Made by a program: the position numbers and the translations under genes
Notes under the pieces: model-generated
The model's input: the letters and a program-made list of their open reading frames with translations, nothing else
What the model was told of the DNA's origin: nothing
Database searches by the model: none
In this document: in pieces, positions 46,261 to 55,688 of the stretch
Layout of the letters: each line of letters begins with the position of its first letter
Position numbering within the stretch: position 1 is the stretch's first letter
Assembly (NCBI RefSeq): GCF_013294005.1
Contig: NZ_JABSNK010000008.1
Location: forward strand, 62,001 to 126,000
Direction: 5' to 3'
Length of the DNA stretch: 64,000 nt
Origin: Flavobacterium gelidicaeli
GTDB lineage: Bacteria; Bacteroidota; Bacteroidia; Flavobacteriales; Flavobacteriaceae

Positions 46261-46809
46261 ATGAGTGATTCAAATACAAATATGGTTGCCGCACCAGATG
46301 GCGTTGTTGGAGAGGGTTTCTTCGCTACAAAGCTTAATGATGTAGTAGGTTTAGCAAGAGCTAATTCATTATGGCCTTTGCCATTTGCAACTTCTTGTTG
46401 CGGAATTGAATTTATGGCTACAATGGCTTCTCATTACGATTTAGCACGATTTGGCTCTGAGCGAGTGAGTTTCTCTCCTCGTCAAGCAGATATGTTAATG
46501 GTTATGGGAACTATTTCTAAAAAAATGGCACCTATTTTACGTCAAGTTTACGAACAAATGTCTGAGCCACGCTGGGTAATTGCAGTAGGAGCTTGTGCTT
46601 CATCAGGTGGAATATTCGATACTTACTCTGTACTTCAGGGTATAGACAAAGTTATTCCAGTAGATGTTTATGTTCCTGGATGTCCTCCAAGACCTGAACA
46701 AATTGTTGACGGAGTAATGAAATTACAAGAATTAGTAAAAACGGAATCTGTACGAAGAAGAAGTTCTCCTGAGTACCAAGAGTTACTAGCTTCCTATAAT
46801 ATCAAATAA
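46261..46809 (+). CDS. nuoB: NADH-quinone oxidoreductase subunit B
   Basis: A 182-residue peripheral subunit that carries cluster N2, the last iron-sulfur centre before quinone. The tandem cysteines in [11 protein letters not shown], the third in GACASSGG and the fourth in [15 protein letters not shown] are all present. Located in the arm at the membrane interface. Five bases upstream of nuoC. N-terminal 20 residues are a variable leader. Confidence 0.97.
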   Translation: MSDSNTNMVAAPDGVVGEGFFATKLNDVVGLARANSLWPLPFATSCCGIEFMATMASHYDLARFGSERVSFSPRQADMLMVMGTISKKMAPILRQVYEQMSEPRWVIAVGACASSGGIFDTYSVLQGIDKVIPVDVYVPGCPPRPEQIVDGVMKLQELVKTESVRRRSSPEYQELLASYNIK

Positions 46810-46814
46810 TTGAG

Positions 46815-47336
46815 ATGGCAGTAGAAAACACCGACATTCAAGAAAAATTAATAGCTACATTTGATTCAAATGTTTTTAATTTTCACCAAGATAGGGATAT
46901 TTTTTCTCTAGAAATAAATGCAGATATTAATACTGCAGTTATTTTATTTTTGAAAAACGACCCTAGTTTACGCTTTCATTTTCTAACTGATTTATGTGGC
47001 GTACACTATCCAGAAAATGAAGTAAACAGACAATTTGCGATTGTTTATCACCTACACAACTGGTATGACAACAAGCGTATTAAAATAAAAGCATTCATCA
47101 ATGGTACTACACCTGAGATAAAAACAATATCTAACATATTTTTAAGTTCCAACTGGATGGAAAGAGAAACTTATGATTTTTACGGTGTAAACTTCATTGG
47201 TCATCCACAGTTAAAACGTATTTTAAATATGGACGAAATGATTTCTTTTCCTATGCGAAAGGAGTTTCCTCTTGAAGATGGCGGACGTACTGATAAAGAC
47301 GACCGATTCTTTGGAAGAACAATAGACAATTGCTAA
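46815..47336 (+). CDS. nuoC: NADH-quinone oxidoreductase subunit C
   Basis: A 173-residue 30-kDa type subunit of the peripheral arm. Key features are FLTDLCGVHYPE, NWMERETYDFYGVNFIGHPQLKRIL and the C-terminal FPMRKEFPLED. It is a separate gene from nuoD, not the nuoCD fusion of enterobacteria. Located five bases after nuoB. Confidence 0.96.
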   Translation: MAVENTDIQEKLIATFDSNVFNFHQDRDIFSLEINADINTAVILFLKNDPSLRFHFLTDLCGVHYPENEVNRQFAIVYHLHNWYDNKRIKIKAFINGTTPEIKTISNIFLSSNWMERETYDFYGVNFIGHPQLKRILNMDEMISFPMRKEFPLEDGGRTDKDDRFFGRTIDNC

Positions 47337-47368
47337 AAACAGAATATATAATTTTTCACATTCTATAA

Positions 47369-48607
47369 ATGTCAGAACTATTATTACCACCAGAGCATCG
47401 CTATGCTAAAATAATGAAAGAGAAGCTAAATGAAGATGGAAGCGAGCTTTCAATCTTGAATTTAGGTCCTACTCACCCAGCTACCCATGGTATTTTTCAA
47501 AATATCTTGTTGATGGATGGGGAACGCATTTTAGAGGCTGAACCAACCATTGGTTACATTCATCGCGCTTTTGAAAAAATCGCTGAAAACCGCCCTTTCT
47601 ACCAAATCACACCGCTTACTGACCGTATGAACTACTGCTCCTCTCCTATTAACAATATGGGATGGTGGATGACTTTAGAGAAATTATTAAATATAGAAGT
47701 ACCTAAACGTGCTCAGTATTTAAGAGTTATTGTCATGGAGTTAGCGAGAATTACAGATCATATTATTTGTAATTCAATCTTAGGTGTTGATACTGGAGCT
47801 TACACAGGGTTTTTATACGTTTTCCAATTTAGAGAAAAGGTATACGAAATCTACGAAGAAATTTGTGGTGCTCGTTTAACCACTAATATGGGAAGAATTG
47901 GTGGTTTTGAAAGAGACTGGTCTCCAGAAGCATTTAGAAAATTAGATGTGTTTTTACAAGATTTCCCAGCTGCTTGGAAAGAATTTGAAAACTTATTCGA
48001 AAGAAATAGAATTTTTATTGACAGAACAGTAAATGTAGGCGCAATAACTGCCGAAAAAGCAATGTCTTACGGTTTCACAGGTCCTAACTTGCGTGCTGCA
48101 GGAGTTGACTATGATGTTCGTGTTGCACAACCATACAGTTCTTACGAAGATTTTGATTTTATAGTTCCTGTTGGAAAATCTGGAGACACTTACGACCGTT
48201 TTTGCGTTCGTAATGCTGAAGTTTGGGAAAGCCTAAGCATCATTCGTCAAGCATTAGCTAAAATGCCTGAAGGAAATGAATTTCACGCTGATGTTCCTGA
48301 TTATTACTTACCTCCAAAAGAGGATGTTTACACCAATATGGAATCGTTAATCTACCATTTCAAAATTGTTATGGGAGAAGTTCCTGTACCTGTTGCAGAG
48401 ATATACCATCCTGTAGAAGGTGGAAACGGAGAATTAGGTTTTTACTTAGTTACTGATGGAAGTCGTACCCCGTATAGACTTCACTTTAGAAGACCTTGCT
48501 TTATATATTACCAAGCTTACCCAGAAATGATAAAAGGCGCATTATTATCTGATGCGATTGTTATTTTATCAAGTTTAAATGTAATTGCTGGAGAATTAGA
48601 CGCATAA
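47369..48607 (+). CDS. nuoD: NADH-quinone oxidoreductase subunit D
   Basis: A 412-residue 49-kDa type subunit that with NuoB forms the quinone-reduction site. NLGPTHPATHGIFQNIL carries the quinone-contacting histidine, and TPLTDRMNYCSSPINN, TGAYTGFLYVFQFRE and GELGFYLVTDGSRTPYRLHFR are conserved. Full length, five bases before nuoE. Confidence 0.97.
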   Translation: MSELLLPPEHRYAKIMKEKLNEDGSELSILNLGPTHPATHGIFQNILLMDGERILEAEPTIGYIHRAFEKIAENRPFYQITPLTDRMNYCSSPINNMGWWMTLEKLLNIEVPKRAQYLRVIVMELARITDHIICNSILGVDTGAYTGFLYVFQFREKVYEIYEEICGARLTTNMGRIGGFERDWSPEAFRKLDVFLQDFPAAWKEFENLFERNRIFIDRTVNVGAITAEKAMSYGFTGPNLRAAGVDYDVRVAQPYSSYEDFDFIVPVGKSGDTYDRFCVRNAEVWESLSIIRQALAKMPEGNEFHADVPDYYLPPKEDVYTNMESLIYHFKIVMGEVPVPVAEIYHPVEGGNGELGFYLVTDGSRTPYRLHFRRPCFIYYQAYPEMIKGALLSDAIVILSSLNVIAGELDA

Positions 48608-48612
48608 AAATT

Positions 48613-49143
48613 ATGGAACGTACACATTACAAACAAGAAATAAACATGACTGAAGCATTGATGACTCGCATCAATGAATTAATCAGTCATTACCCAGAAG
48701 ACAAAAGAAAATCGGCTTTACTTCCTGTATTGCATGAAGTTCAAGATGCCCACGAGAATTGGTTGAGTTTTGAATTAATGGACAAAGTAGCTGAGATTTT
48801 ACATATTTTACCTGTTGAAGTATATGAAGTAGTTTCTTTTTATACCATGTTTAATCAAAGACCTATTGGGAAATACATGTTTGAGTTTTGTCAAACTTCA
48901 CCATGTTGCTTAAAAGGTACCGAAGATTTAATGGATTACACTTGTGAAAAACTTGGCGTTAAAATAGGCGAAACAACTGCAGATGGACTTTTTGAAGTTC
49001 GCGGAGTAGAATGTTTAGGAGCTTGTGGATATGCACCAATGTTACAGTTGGGTGATTTTTACAAAGAAAACCTTACTGAAGATAAAATTGATCAATTAAT
49101 CACTGATTGTAGAGATGATAAAATAATATTACACGATAAATAA
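48613..49143 (+). CDS. nuoE: NADH-quinone oxidoreductase subunit E
   Basis: A 176-residue 24-kDa type subunit with a thioredoxin-like fold and a [2Fe-2S] cluster (N1a). Ligand cysteines lie in FCQTSPCCLKG and ECLGACGYAPM. The protein is complete and ends IILHDK. Two bases after its stop begins the GTG of an unrelated ATPase gene where nuoF would normally follow. Confidence 0.96.
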   Translation: MERTHYKQEINMTEALMTRINELISHYPEDKRKSALLPVLHEVQDAHENWLSFELMDKVAEILHILPVEVYEVVSFYTMFNQRPIGKYMFEFCQTSPCCLKGTEDLMDYTCEKLGVKIGETTADGLFEVRGVECLGACGYAPMLQLGDFYKENLTEDKIDQLITDCRDDKIILHDK

Positions 49144-49145
49144 AA

Positions 49146-50315
49146 GTGAAAAACAATCATTTAACATATTTCAAAATCGAAAATTTTAAGAAGTTTGACT
49201 CTCTTGAGGTAAATGATATTGGACAATTTAATTTGATTGTTGGTGATAATAATGTTGGTAAAACCTGTTTGTTGGAGGCGTTGTTGTTTGATGAAGATAG
49301 TCAACAATTATTGAATAATTTTTATTTAGCATTAACAAAAAGAGGATTGAAATTTCAAATTGAAAAAATCACAAGAGAAATTAATGGTATATTAACAACT
49401 GAAACAGTATATCCAAAAGAAAATTATTTTAAAGAATATGTTTTTGGCAAATTTGAAAATAAAGTCAAAATTTTTGATAGAAAAAATCAATTTACAGAAA
49501 TTTCAATTATTGATGATTTCGAATTAGCCTCTTTTTTAACTAGACCTAAAAATCTTCCAGATTATAACAATGTTAAACCCACAGAAAACAAAGTAGGTTT
49601 AAAGTCTGAAAAAGAAGATATAAAAGATTCGTACAATATAAAAGGTTTTAATTTTTCATTATCTGAATATGCAAAATATGGTGTGTTTATTTCTGCTAAT
49701 AGGAAGGGGCATTTTTTCTCCATTTATGATTACGATGAAAATATATTAAATTTTCCATTAATAAGTTTTAACGACACGCCCTTAGAAGAAGAATCAAGAG
49801 GGATATATGAAAATTTAAAAACGAAAAGAGAGAAAAAAATTTTAATTGATGTTTTAAAAGTAGTTAATTCAAATATTGTTGATATTGAATTGAGAGAGAA
49901 TTACAATGATTTAAAATCAGTGTTTTTAATCAGTTTTGAAGACAAAGACGAATTTGTTCCTTTGAATTTTCTTGGTGACGGTTTCAAAAGAATATTTTAC
50001 ATCGTGTTAAAAGCATTATCCTTAAAAGGAAAAAGAATCTTGATTGATGAATTTGAAATCGGAATTCATCATTCTAAAATGAAAGATTTCTGGGTAAATA
50101 TAATGAAGGTTTGCAAAGAGTTGGATGTTCAATTATTTGCAACGACACATTCGCAAGAATGTATTGAAGCTTATTCGGAAGCATCAAAAGAATTAAACGA
50201 AAGGGACATTAGATTGATTCGTTTACAAGAAAACAAAGACAAAAGCATTAAAGCAATCTGTTTAAAGGAAGAATATATTGAGTATATGGTTGAATCAAAT
50301 ACCGAAGAACGCTAA
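49146..50315 (+). CDS. OLD/AAA_15-like ATPase inserted in the nuo operon
   Basis: A 389-residue ABC/SMC-type ATPase. N-terminal FKIENFKKFDSLEVNDIG and Walker A GDNNVGKT (33-40) are typical of the AAA_15/AAA_21/OLD group. The signature-like LNFLGDGFKRIFYIVLKAL precedes Walker B RILIDEFEIGIHHSK (Asp301, Glu302) and the H-loop His335 in FATTHSQE. It starts with GTG two bases after nuoE and its stop overlaps the next ATG (TAATG). The sequence is visibly more AT-rich than nuo genes: sampled lines are near 20-25% GC against over 40% in parts of nuoF. No complex I role is known for this family; relatives pair with Toprim or nuclease proteins in anti-phage systems. Function not established. Confidence 0.9.
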   Translation: MKNNHLTYFKIENFKKFDSLEVNDIGQFNLIVGDNNVGKTCLLEALLFDEDSQQLLNNFYLALTKRGLKFQIEKITREINGILTTETVYPKENYFKEYVFGKFENKVKIFDRKNQFTEISIIDDFELASFLTRPKNLPDYNNVKPTENKVGLKSEKEDIKDSYNIKGFNFSLSEYAKYGVFISANRKGHFFSIYDYDENILNFPLISFNDTPLEEESRGIYENLKTKREKKILIDVLKVVNSNIVDIELRENYNDLKSVFLISFEDKDEFVPLNFLGDGFKRIFYIVLKALSLKGKRILIDEFEIGIHHSKMKDFWVNIMKVCKELDVQLFATTHSQECIEAYSEASKELNERDIRLIRLQENKDKSIKAICLKEEYIEYMVESNTEER

Positions 50316-50932
50316 TGGATTTACCTATTAGAATATTTTGCGAAGGTGTTTCCGATCAGCGGTTTTTGAGAGATTTTTTAAAAGTTCATTACGACATTGC
50401 CATTTCGGATAAAGAATTAAACGACAACAAACCGATACACAATTTAGGTTCTTGGAATAAATTAAAAATTCAAAAACCACAAATAACAGAGATTTTATCA
50501 GAATTTACGTCTTTGATTTTTTTAGATGCAGATGATGACAAAGTAATAGAAAAACCAGGTTTTGAAGCGACAATTAAATTTGTAAAAGATTTAATGACAG
50601 CCTGGAATTGGACAAAATATGATATTTTTGTATTGCCCAATCATCAAGATACAGGTACAATAGAAAATTTATTAGAAAATGTAATTAATAAAAAACATTC
50701 TCAGATTTTTGAATGTTGGAATGATTTTGAAAATTGTTTATCAAAAGACAATACATTAACTATTCCAGCCAAAAAATCTAAAATATATAGTTATTTAGAA
50801 TGTTTGAATCAGAAAGATAACTGTTCGGACAGAAATAGAGATTTTCAAGACGAAGATTTATGGGATATTAGGGATTTAGAGAATCCTTACATTTTAAAAT
50901 TAAAAACATTTTTAGACAAACATTTAATATAA
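50315..50932 (+). CDS. Toprim-like protein (DUF3226-like), partner of the ATPase
   Basis: A 205-residue protein with a Toprim arrangement: CEGVSDQRFLRDFL near the N terminus (Glu10, Asp14) and LIFLDADDDKV with acidic residues 71, 73, 74 and 75. The later FVLPNHQDTGTIENLLENVI fits DUF3226-type proteins, but I am not certain of the exact family. A catalytic role as a metal-dependent nuclease is plausible from the acidic triad. It is translated with the ATPase (one-base overlap) and ends one base before nuoF. AT-rich like the ATPase gene. The ATPase-plus-Toprim layout resembles OLD/Gabija/PARIS-like defence pairs; the match is architectural only. Confidence 0.8.
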   Translation: MDLPIRIFCEGVSDQRFLRDFLKVHYDIAISDKELNDNKPIHNLGSWNKLKIQKPQITEILSEFTSLIFLDADDDKVIEKPGFEATIKFVKDLMTAWNWTKYDIFVLPNHQDTGTIENLLENVINKKHSQIFECWNDFENCLSKDNTLTIPAKKSKIYSYLECLNQKDNCSDRNRDFQDEDLWDIRDLENPYILKLKTFLDKHLI

Positions 50933-50933
50933 T

Positions 50934-52301
50934 ATGTCAAAAAAAATATTATTAGACAAAATAAACGTACCCGGAATAAGATCTTACGAAGTATATCGTA
51001 AAGAAGGTGGATACGATTCTGTAGTAAAAGCAATGAAAATAATGACTCCTGACGAAGTTGTTGAAGAAGTAAAAAAATCAGGACTTCGCGGTCGTGGTGG
51101 TGCTGGTTTCCCTGCTGGAATGAAATGGAGTTTTATTGATAAAAAATCAGGAAAACCAAGACATTTAGTTTGTAATGCCGATGAGTCTGAACCTGGAACT
51201 TTCAAAGACCGTTATTTGATGGAATTTATTCCTCATTTATTGATCGAAGGAATGATTACTTCCAGTTTTGCATTGGGTGCTAACCTATCGTACATCTACA
51301 TTCGTGGAGAGTACATGTGGGTTTATAAAATATTAGAAAGAGCCATTGCCGAAGCGAAAGCTGCTGGTTGGTTAGGAAAAAATATATTAGGTACAGGTTA
51401 CGACTTAGAACTTTATGTTCACTGTGGTGCTGGTGCTTACATTTGTGGTGAAGAGACTGCATTGATTGAATCATTAGAAGGAAAAAGAGGAAACCCTCGT
51501 ATTAAGCCACCATTTCCAGCAGTATCTGGATTGTGGGCTAACCCAACTGTGGTAAATAATGTTGAAACTATCGCTTCGGTGCCTTGGATTGTAAACAATT
51601 CAGGTGATGACTATGCCAAAATAGGAATTGGAAGATCTACAGGAACCAAATTAATTTCGGCTTCAGGCCATGTTAAAAATCCCGGTGTATACGAAATTGA
51701 ATTGGGATTATCTGTATACGAATTCATGAATTCTGACGAGTATCTTGGCGGAATGAGTTCTGACAGACCTTTGAAAGCTTTAGTACCTGGAGGTTCATCT
51801 GTACCTATTTTACCTGCGGATTTGATTTACAAAACAGCAAATGGTGAAGATCGTTTAATGACTTATGAATCTTTAAGTGATGGTGGATTTGCAACTGGAT
51901 CTATGTTAGGATCTGGAGGATTCATCGTTTACAATGACACTTCGTGTATTGTTAGAAATACATGGAATTTCTCCCGTTTTTACCACCATGAAAGTTGTGG
52001 ACAATGCTCACCATGTCGTGAGGGAACAGGCTGGTTAGAAAAAGTATTGTGGCGTATTGAAAACGGTCAAGGTCGTGAAGAAGACATTGATTTACTTTGG
52101 AGTATTCAAAGTAAAATTGAAGGAAACACGATTTGCCCACTTGGAGATGCGGCTTCATGGCCAGTAGCAGCAGCTATTCGTCACTTTAGAGATGAATTTG
52201 AGTACCATGTTCGTTTCCCCGAAAAAATAAAAAACAGAAATCACTTTGTTGAAGAACCATTTGCAAACGTAAAGCACTTAGTAACAAAACAAACAGTTTA
52301 A
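50934..52301 (+). CDS. nuoF: NADH-quinone oxidoreductase subunit F
   Basis: A 455-residue 51-kDa type subunit that binds NADH and FMN and carries cluster N3. The NADH-binding GLRGRGGAGFPAGMKW, FMN-binding YICGEETALIESLEGKRGNPR, and the [4Fe-4S] ligands in ESCGQCSPCREGTGW plus a later cysteine in NTICPLGD are intact. The N terminus MSKKILLDKINVPGI starts one base after the Toprim gene's stop, so its translation is coupled to the inserted cassette. Confidence 0.97.
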   Translation: MSKKILLDKINVPGIRSYEVYRKEGGYDSVVKAMKIMTPDEVVEEVKKSGLRGRGGAGFPAGMKWSFIDKKSGKPRHLVCNADESEPGTFKDRYLMEFIPHLLIEGMITSSFALGANLSYIYIRGEYMWVYKILERAIAEAKAAGWLGKNILGTGYDLELYVHCGAGAYICGEETALIESLEGKRGNPRIKPPFPAVSGLWANPTVVNNVETIASVPWIVNNSGDDYAKIGIGRSTGTKLISASGHVKNPGVYEIELGLSVYEFMNSDEYLGGMSSDRPLKALVPGGSSVPILPADLIYKTANGEDRLMTYESLSDGGFATGSMLGSGGFIVYNDTSCIVRNTWNFSRFYHHESCGQCSPCREGTGWLEKVLWRIENGQGREEDIDLLWSIQSKIEGNTICPLGDAASWPVAAAIRHFRDEFEYHVRFPEKIKNRNHFVEEPFANVKHLVTKQTV

Positions 52302-52388
52302 TATAGTTTAAAGTTCAATGTTTAAAGTTTTATCGAACAGTTCTAATAAATTAGACGATAAGCAACAAGCATTTAAACAAAAAGATAA

Positions 52389-53438
52389 ATGAAAGTAACA
52401 ATAGACGGTCAAAGCATAGAAGTAGAACCAGGAACAACTATCCTGCAAGCAGCACGTATGATAGGTGGTGAATCAGTTCCACCAGCAATGTGTTATTACT
52501 CTAAATTAAAAGGTAGTGGTGGTAAATGTCGTTGTTGCCTTGTTGAAGTAGCTAAAGGTAGTGAGGCTGATCCTAGACCAATGCCAAAATTAATGGCTTC
52601 TTGTGTAACAGGATGCATGGACGGTATGGAAGTGAATAGCAAATCTTCTGAAAGAGTAAGAGAAGCAAGACAATCTGTAACTGAATTTTTATTAATCAAT
52701 CACCCATTAGACTGCCCGGTTTGTGACCAAGCAGGAGAATGTGACTTGCAAGATTTAAGTTTTGAACACGGAAAATCCAAAACACGTTTTATTGAAGAAA
52801 AACGAACATTTGAACCCGAAAATATAGGTCCAAATATTCAATTGCACATGAACCGTTGTATTTTATGTTACCGCTGTGTAATGGTTGCTGATCAATTAAC
52901 TGATGAGCGCGTACACGGAGTAATGGATAGAGGAGATCATTCTAATATTTCTACTTGTATTTCTAAAGCGGTAGACAATGAGTTTTCAGGAAATATGATT
53001 GACGTATGTCCAGTAGGAGCATTAACTGATAAAACCTTCCGTTTTAAATCAAGAGTTTGGTTCAACAAACCGTACAATGCACATAGAGAATGTACTACTC
53101 CAGGATGTTGCGGTAAAACAACAGTATGGATGTTTGGAGACGAAATTCAAAGAGTTACAGGTCGCAAAGATGTCTATCACGAAGTAGAAGAGTTCATTTG
53201 TAACGAATGTCGTTTTGACCACAAAGACCCAGCTGACTGGGTTATTGAAGGACCAAGAGAATTTGATAAAGATTCGGTTATCAATCAAAACAACTACACA
53301 CAAAAATTAGATACTGTACATATTGCAACCGAAGAAGGAATTCTTAAAGGTAGAGAGCAAGACCGTAAAAAAATAAGCATGCCGGCTATCCCATTGGATG
53401 AAGAGCAAGAAGAAGTTTTTAAAAAAGGTAATCTTTAG
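52389..53438 (+). CDS. nuoG: NADH-quinone oxidoreductase subunit G (short form)
   Basis: A 349-residue 75-kDa type subunit that holds clusters N1b, N5 and N4. The 2Fe-2S ligands occur in AMCYYSKLKGSGGKCRCCLVE, the His/Cys motif in HPLDCPVCDQAGECDLQ, and the ferredoxin-like cysteines in NRCILCYRCVMV and DVCPVGAL. Unlike the roughly 800-900-residue enterobacterial protein it ends soon after a small Cys-rich domain (CTTPGCCG...CNECRF) and lacks the molybdopterin-oxidoreductase-like part. The short form is usual in Flavobacteria. Confidence 0.95.
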   Translation: MKVTIDGQSIEVEPGTTILQAARMIGGESVPPAMCYYSKLKGSGGKCRCCLVEVAKGSEADPRPMPKLMASCVTGCMDGMEVNSKSSERVREARQSVTEFLLINHPLDCPVCDQAGECDLQDLSFEHGKSKTRFIEEKRTFEPENIGPNIQLHMNRCILCYRCVMVADQLTDERVHGVMDRGDHSNISTCISKAVDNEFSGNMIDVCPVGALTDKTFRFKSRVWFNKPYNAHRECTTPGCCGKTTVWMFGDEIQRVTGRKDVYHEVEEFICNECRFDHKDPADWVIEGPREFDKDSVINQNNYTQKLDTVHIATEEGILKGREQDRKKISMPAIPLDEEQEEVFKKGNL

Positions 53439-53441
53439 ACC

Positions 53442-54494
53442 ATGGATAGTACAATTATAATCGAAAAAAGTATCATCATCTTAGTTGTTTTTGCAATTAC
53501 GATGGTAATGGCCATGTACTCTACGCTTGCTGAGCGTAAAGTTGCTGCTTGGTTACAAGACCGTATAGGTCCTAACAGAGCAGGTAAAGGTGGAATACTA
53601 CAACCGCTTGCAGATGGTTTAAAATTATTCTCGAAAGAGGAATTCGAACCAGACACTCCTAACCGATTTTTATTTTTCGTAGGACCAGCAGTAGCCATGA
53701 GTACGGCTTTAATGACCAGTGCAGTTATTCCTTGGGGAGATCATTTTCACCTTTTTGGAAGAGACATCATACTACAAGCTACCGATATCGATGTGGCTTT
53801 GTTATACGTTATAGGAGTTATCTCGATAGGAGTTTACGGTATCATGATTGGTGGATGGGCTTCTAATAATAAATTTTCTTTGATAGGTGCTATTCGTGCC
53901 GCATCACAAATGGTATCTTATGAGGTAGCAATGGGATTGTCATTAATTGCTTTGTTAATGATGACGGGTACTTTAAGTTTAAGAGAAATATCAGCACAAC
54001 AACCGGGAATGCATTGGAATGTTTTTTACCAACCGCTTTCCTTCTTAATTTTCTTGATTTGTGCTTTTGCAGAAACAAACAGAACACCATTTGATTTAGC
54101 GGAATGTGAAACCGAACTTATTGGAGGATATCATACAGAATATTCTTCGATGAAAATGGGTTTTTACTTATTTGCTGAATATGCAAATATGTTTATATCA
54201 TCAACAATTCTTGCTGTATTATTCTTTGGTGGTTATAACTATCCTGGAATGGCTTGGGCTGTAGAAAACTGGGGCGTAAACATTGCTAATGTAATTGGGA
54301 TTGCAGTTTTATTTGCTAAAATATGTGGATTTATATTTTTCTACATGTGGGTAAGATGGACTATTCCAAGATTTAGATATGATCAATTAATGCACTTGGG
54401 ATGGCGTATTTTGATTCCGTTATCAATTATCAATATTATCATTACTGGAATTGTAATTTTGAGAGCTGAAATAGCTGTTTACTTAGGACTTTAA
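53442..54494 (+). CDS. nuoH: NADH-quinone oxidoreductase subunit H
   Basis: A 350-residue membrane subunit with about eight helices that forms part of the quinone channel. AERKVAAWLQDRIGPNRAGKGG, FAETNRTPFDLAECETELIGG and FFYMWVRWTIPRFRYDQLM are the classic motifs. It starts three bases after nuoG. A palindromic element lies between it and nuoI. Confidence 0.97.
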   Translation: MDSTIIIEKSIIILVVFAITMVMAMYSTLAERKVAAWLQDRIGPNRAGKGGILQPLADGLKLFSKEEFEPDTPNRFLFFVGPAVAMSTALMTSAVIPWGDHFHLFGRDIILQATDIDVALLYVIGVISIGVYGIMIGGWASNNKFSLIGAIRAASQMVSYEVAMGLSLIALLMMTGTLSLREISAQQPGMHWNVFYQPLSFLIFLICAFAETNRTPFDLAECETELIGGYHTEYSSMKMGFYLFAEYANMFISSTILAVLFFGGYNYPGMAWAVENWGVNIANVIGIAVLFAKICGFIFFYMWVRWTIPRFRYDQLMHLGWRILIPLSIINIIITGIVILRAEIAVYLGL

Positions 54495-54528
54495 TCTTAT
54501 AAAAAATAGTTTAATCAATAGTTAAAAA

Positions 54529-54613
54529 CGTACTAGCCCTGATAGCAGTGAAAATCCTTTTAGTTTTTTCTTTAAAAACTAAAAGATTGTAACGGATAGC
54601 AGGAATAAGCTTC
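54529..54613. repeat. Palindromic intergenic element between nuoH and nuoI
   Basis: The inner stem TTTTAGTTTTT (54558-54568) pairs with AAAAACTAAAA (54574-54584). Outer flanks read TACTAGCCCTGATAGCAGTG on the left and TTGTAACGGATAGCAGGAAT on the right, with a related GATAGCAG-GGATAGCAGG pair. I recall blocks of this kind in many flavobacterial intergenic regions, but this is the only copy here. It lies within the nuo operon, so it may act as an mRNA structure. Confidence 0.6.
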
Positions 54614-54629
54614 AAATAAAAATAAAAAA

Positions 54630-55175
54630 ATGTCAATAGAAACCATATCCTTATCGGGAAGAAAAAAATTAGTCTCTAATAAAGAGATGACTTTTTGGGA
54701 GCGCATGTATCTTATTGCAATTGTCAAGGGTTTGATGATTACAATAAAACATTTATTTAGTAGAAAAGTAACGATTCAGTACCCAGAACAGGTTCGTGAA
54801 ATGAGTCCGGTTTATCGTGGCCAACACCAGTTAAAACGTGATGAGCAAGGTAGAGAAAACTGCACGGCTTGTGGACTTTGTGCTTTGTCTTGCCCTGCTG
54901 AAGCGATTACTATGAAAGCTGAAGAACGCAAACCTGATGAGAAACACCTTTATAGAGAAGAGAAATATGCTTCTATATATGAAATTAATATGTTGCGTTG
55001 TATTTTTTGCGGATTGTGTGAAGAAGCTTGTCCTAAAGATGCAGTTTACTTGACAACGTCAAAAGTATTGGTTCCTTCTAGTTATGAAAGAGAAGATTTT
55101 ATTTTTGGAAAAGACAGGTTGGTAATGCCTTTGGATATCGCAATGAAAAATGCACAACTTAAAAACGCGAACTAA
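54630..55175 (+). CDS. nuoI: NADH-quinone oxidoreductase subunit I
   Basis: A 181-residue peripheral subunit with two [4Fe-4S] clusters (N6a, N6b). The two cysteine motifs are CTACGLCALSCPAEA and CIFCGLCEEACPKDA. A helix-rich N terminus (FWERMYLIAIVKGLMITIKH) rests on the membrane. It is complete, and its stop overlaps nuoJ by one base (TAATG). Confidence 0.97.
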   Translation: MSIETISLSGRKKLVSNKEMTFWERMYLIAIVKGLMITIKHLFSRKVTIQYPEQVREMSPVYRGQHQLKRDEQGRENCTACGLCALSCPAEAITMKAEERKPDEKHLYREEKYASIYEINMLRCIFCGLCEEACPKDAVYLTTSKVLVPSSYEREDFIFGKDRLVMPLDIAMKNAQLKNAN

Positions 55176-55687
55176 TGTCTACAGTACTTATTATATTTTC
55201 AGTTTTAGCTGCTATTACATTAGCAACGGCATTTTTAGCTATTTTTAGTAGAAATCCAATACACAGTGCTTTATGGCTAGTGATTTGTTTTTTCTCGATT
55301 GCAGGACATTATTTGTTATTAAATGCGCAATTTTTAGCGCTTGTGCATGTGATAGTATACTCGGGAGCGATTATGATTTTGTTCTTATTTACCATCATGT
55401 TAATGAATTTAAATAAAGAGAACGAGGTACATAAACCTAGAATTACCCGTTTAGGAGCGATTGTTTCTTTTGGATTAATTTGTGTAGTTTTGATATTGGT
55501 ATTCATTAATTCAAAACCTATCGTAGGAGAATATATCACTACAGGTGAGGATTACCAATCAATCAAAGTTTTAGGAAAGGTACTACTGAATGAATATATG
55601 GTTCCGTTTGAATTTGCTTCTATATTATTATTAGTTGCAATGATTGGAACTGTTCTATTGTCTAAAAAAGAAAAAACAGAGAAATAA
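55175..55687 (+). CDS. nuoJ: NADH-quinone oxidoreductase subunit J
   Basis: A 170-residue membrane subunit with five helices. The conserved [23 protein letters not shown] is in helix 3 and the N terminus has [15 protein letters not shown]. The start overlaps nuoI (TAATG) and nuoK starts two bases after its stop. Confidence 0.96.
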   Translation: MSTVLIIFSVLAAITLATAFLAIFSRNPIHSALWLVICFFSIAGHYLLLNAQFLALVHVIVYSGAIMILFLFTIMLMNLNKENEVHKPRITRLGAIVSFGLICVVLILVFINSKPIVGEYITTGEDYQSIKVLGKVLLNEYMVPFEFASILLLVAMIGTVLLSKKEKTEK

Positions 55688-55688
55688 A

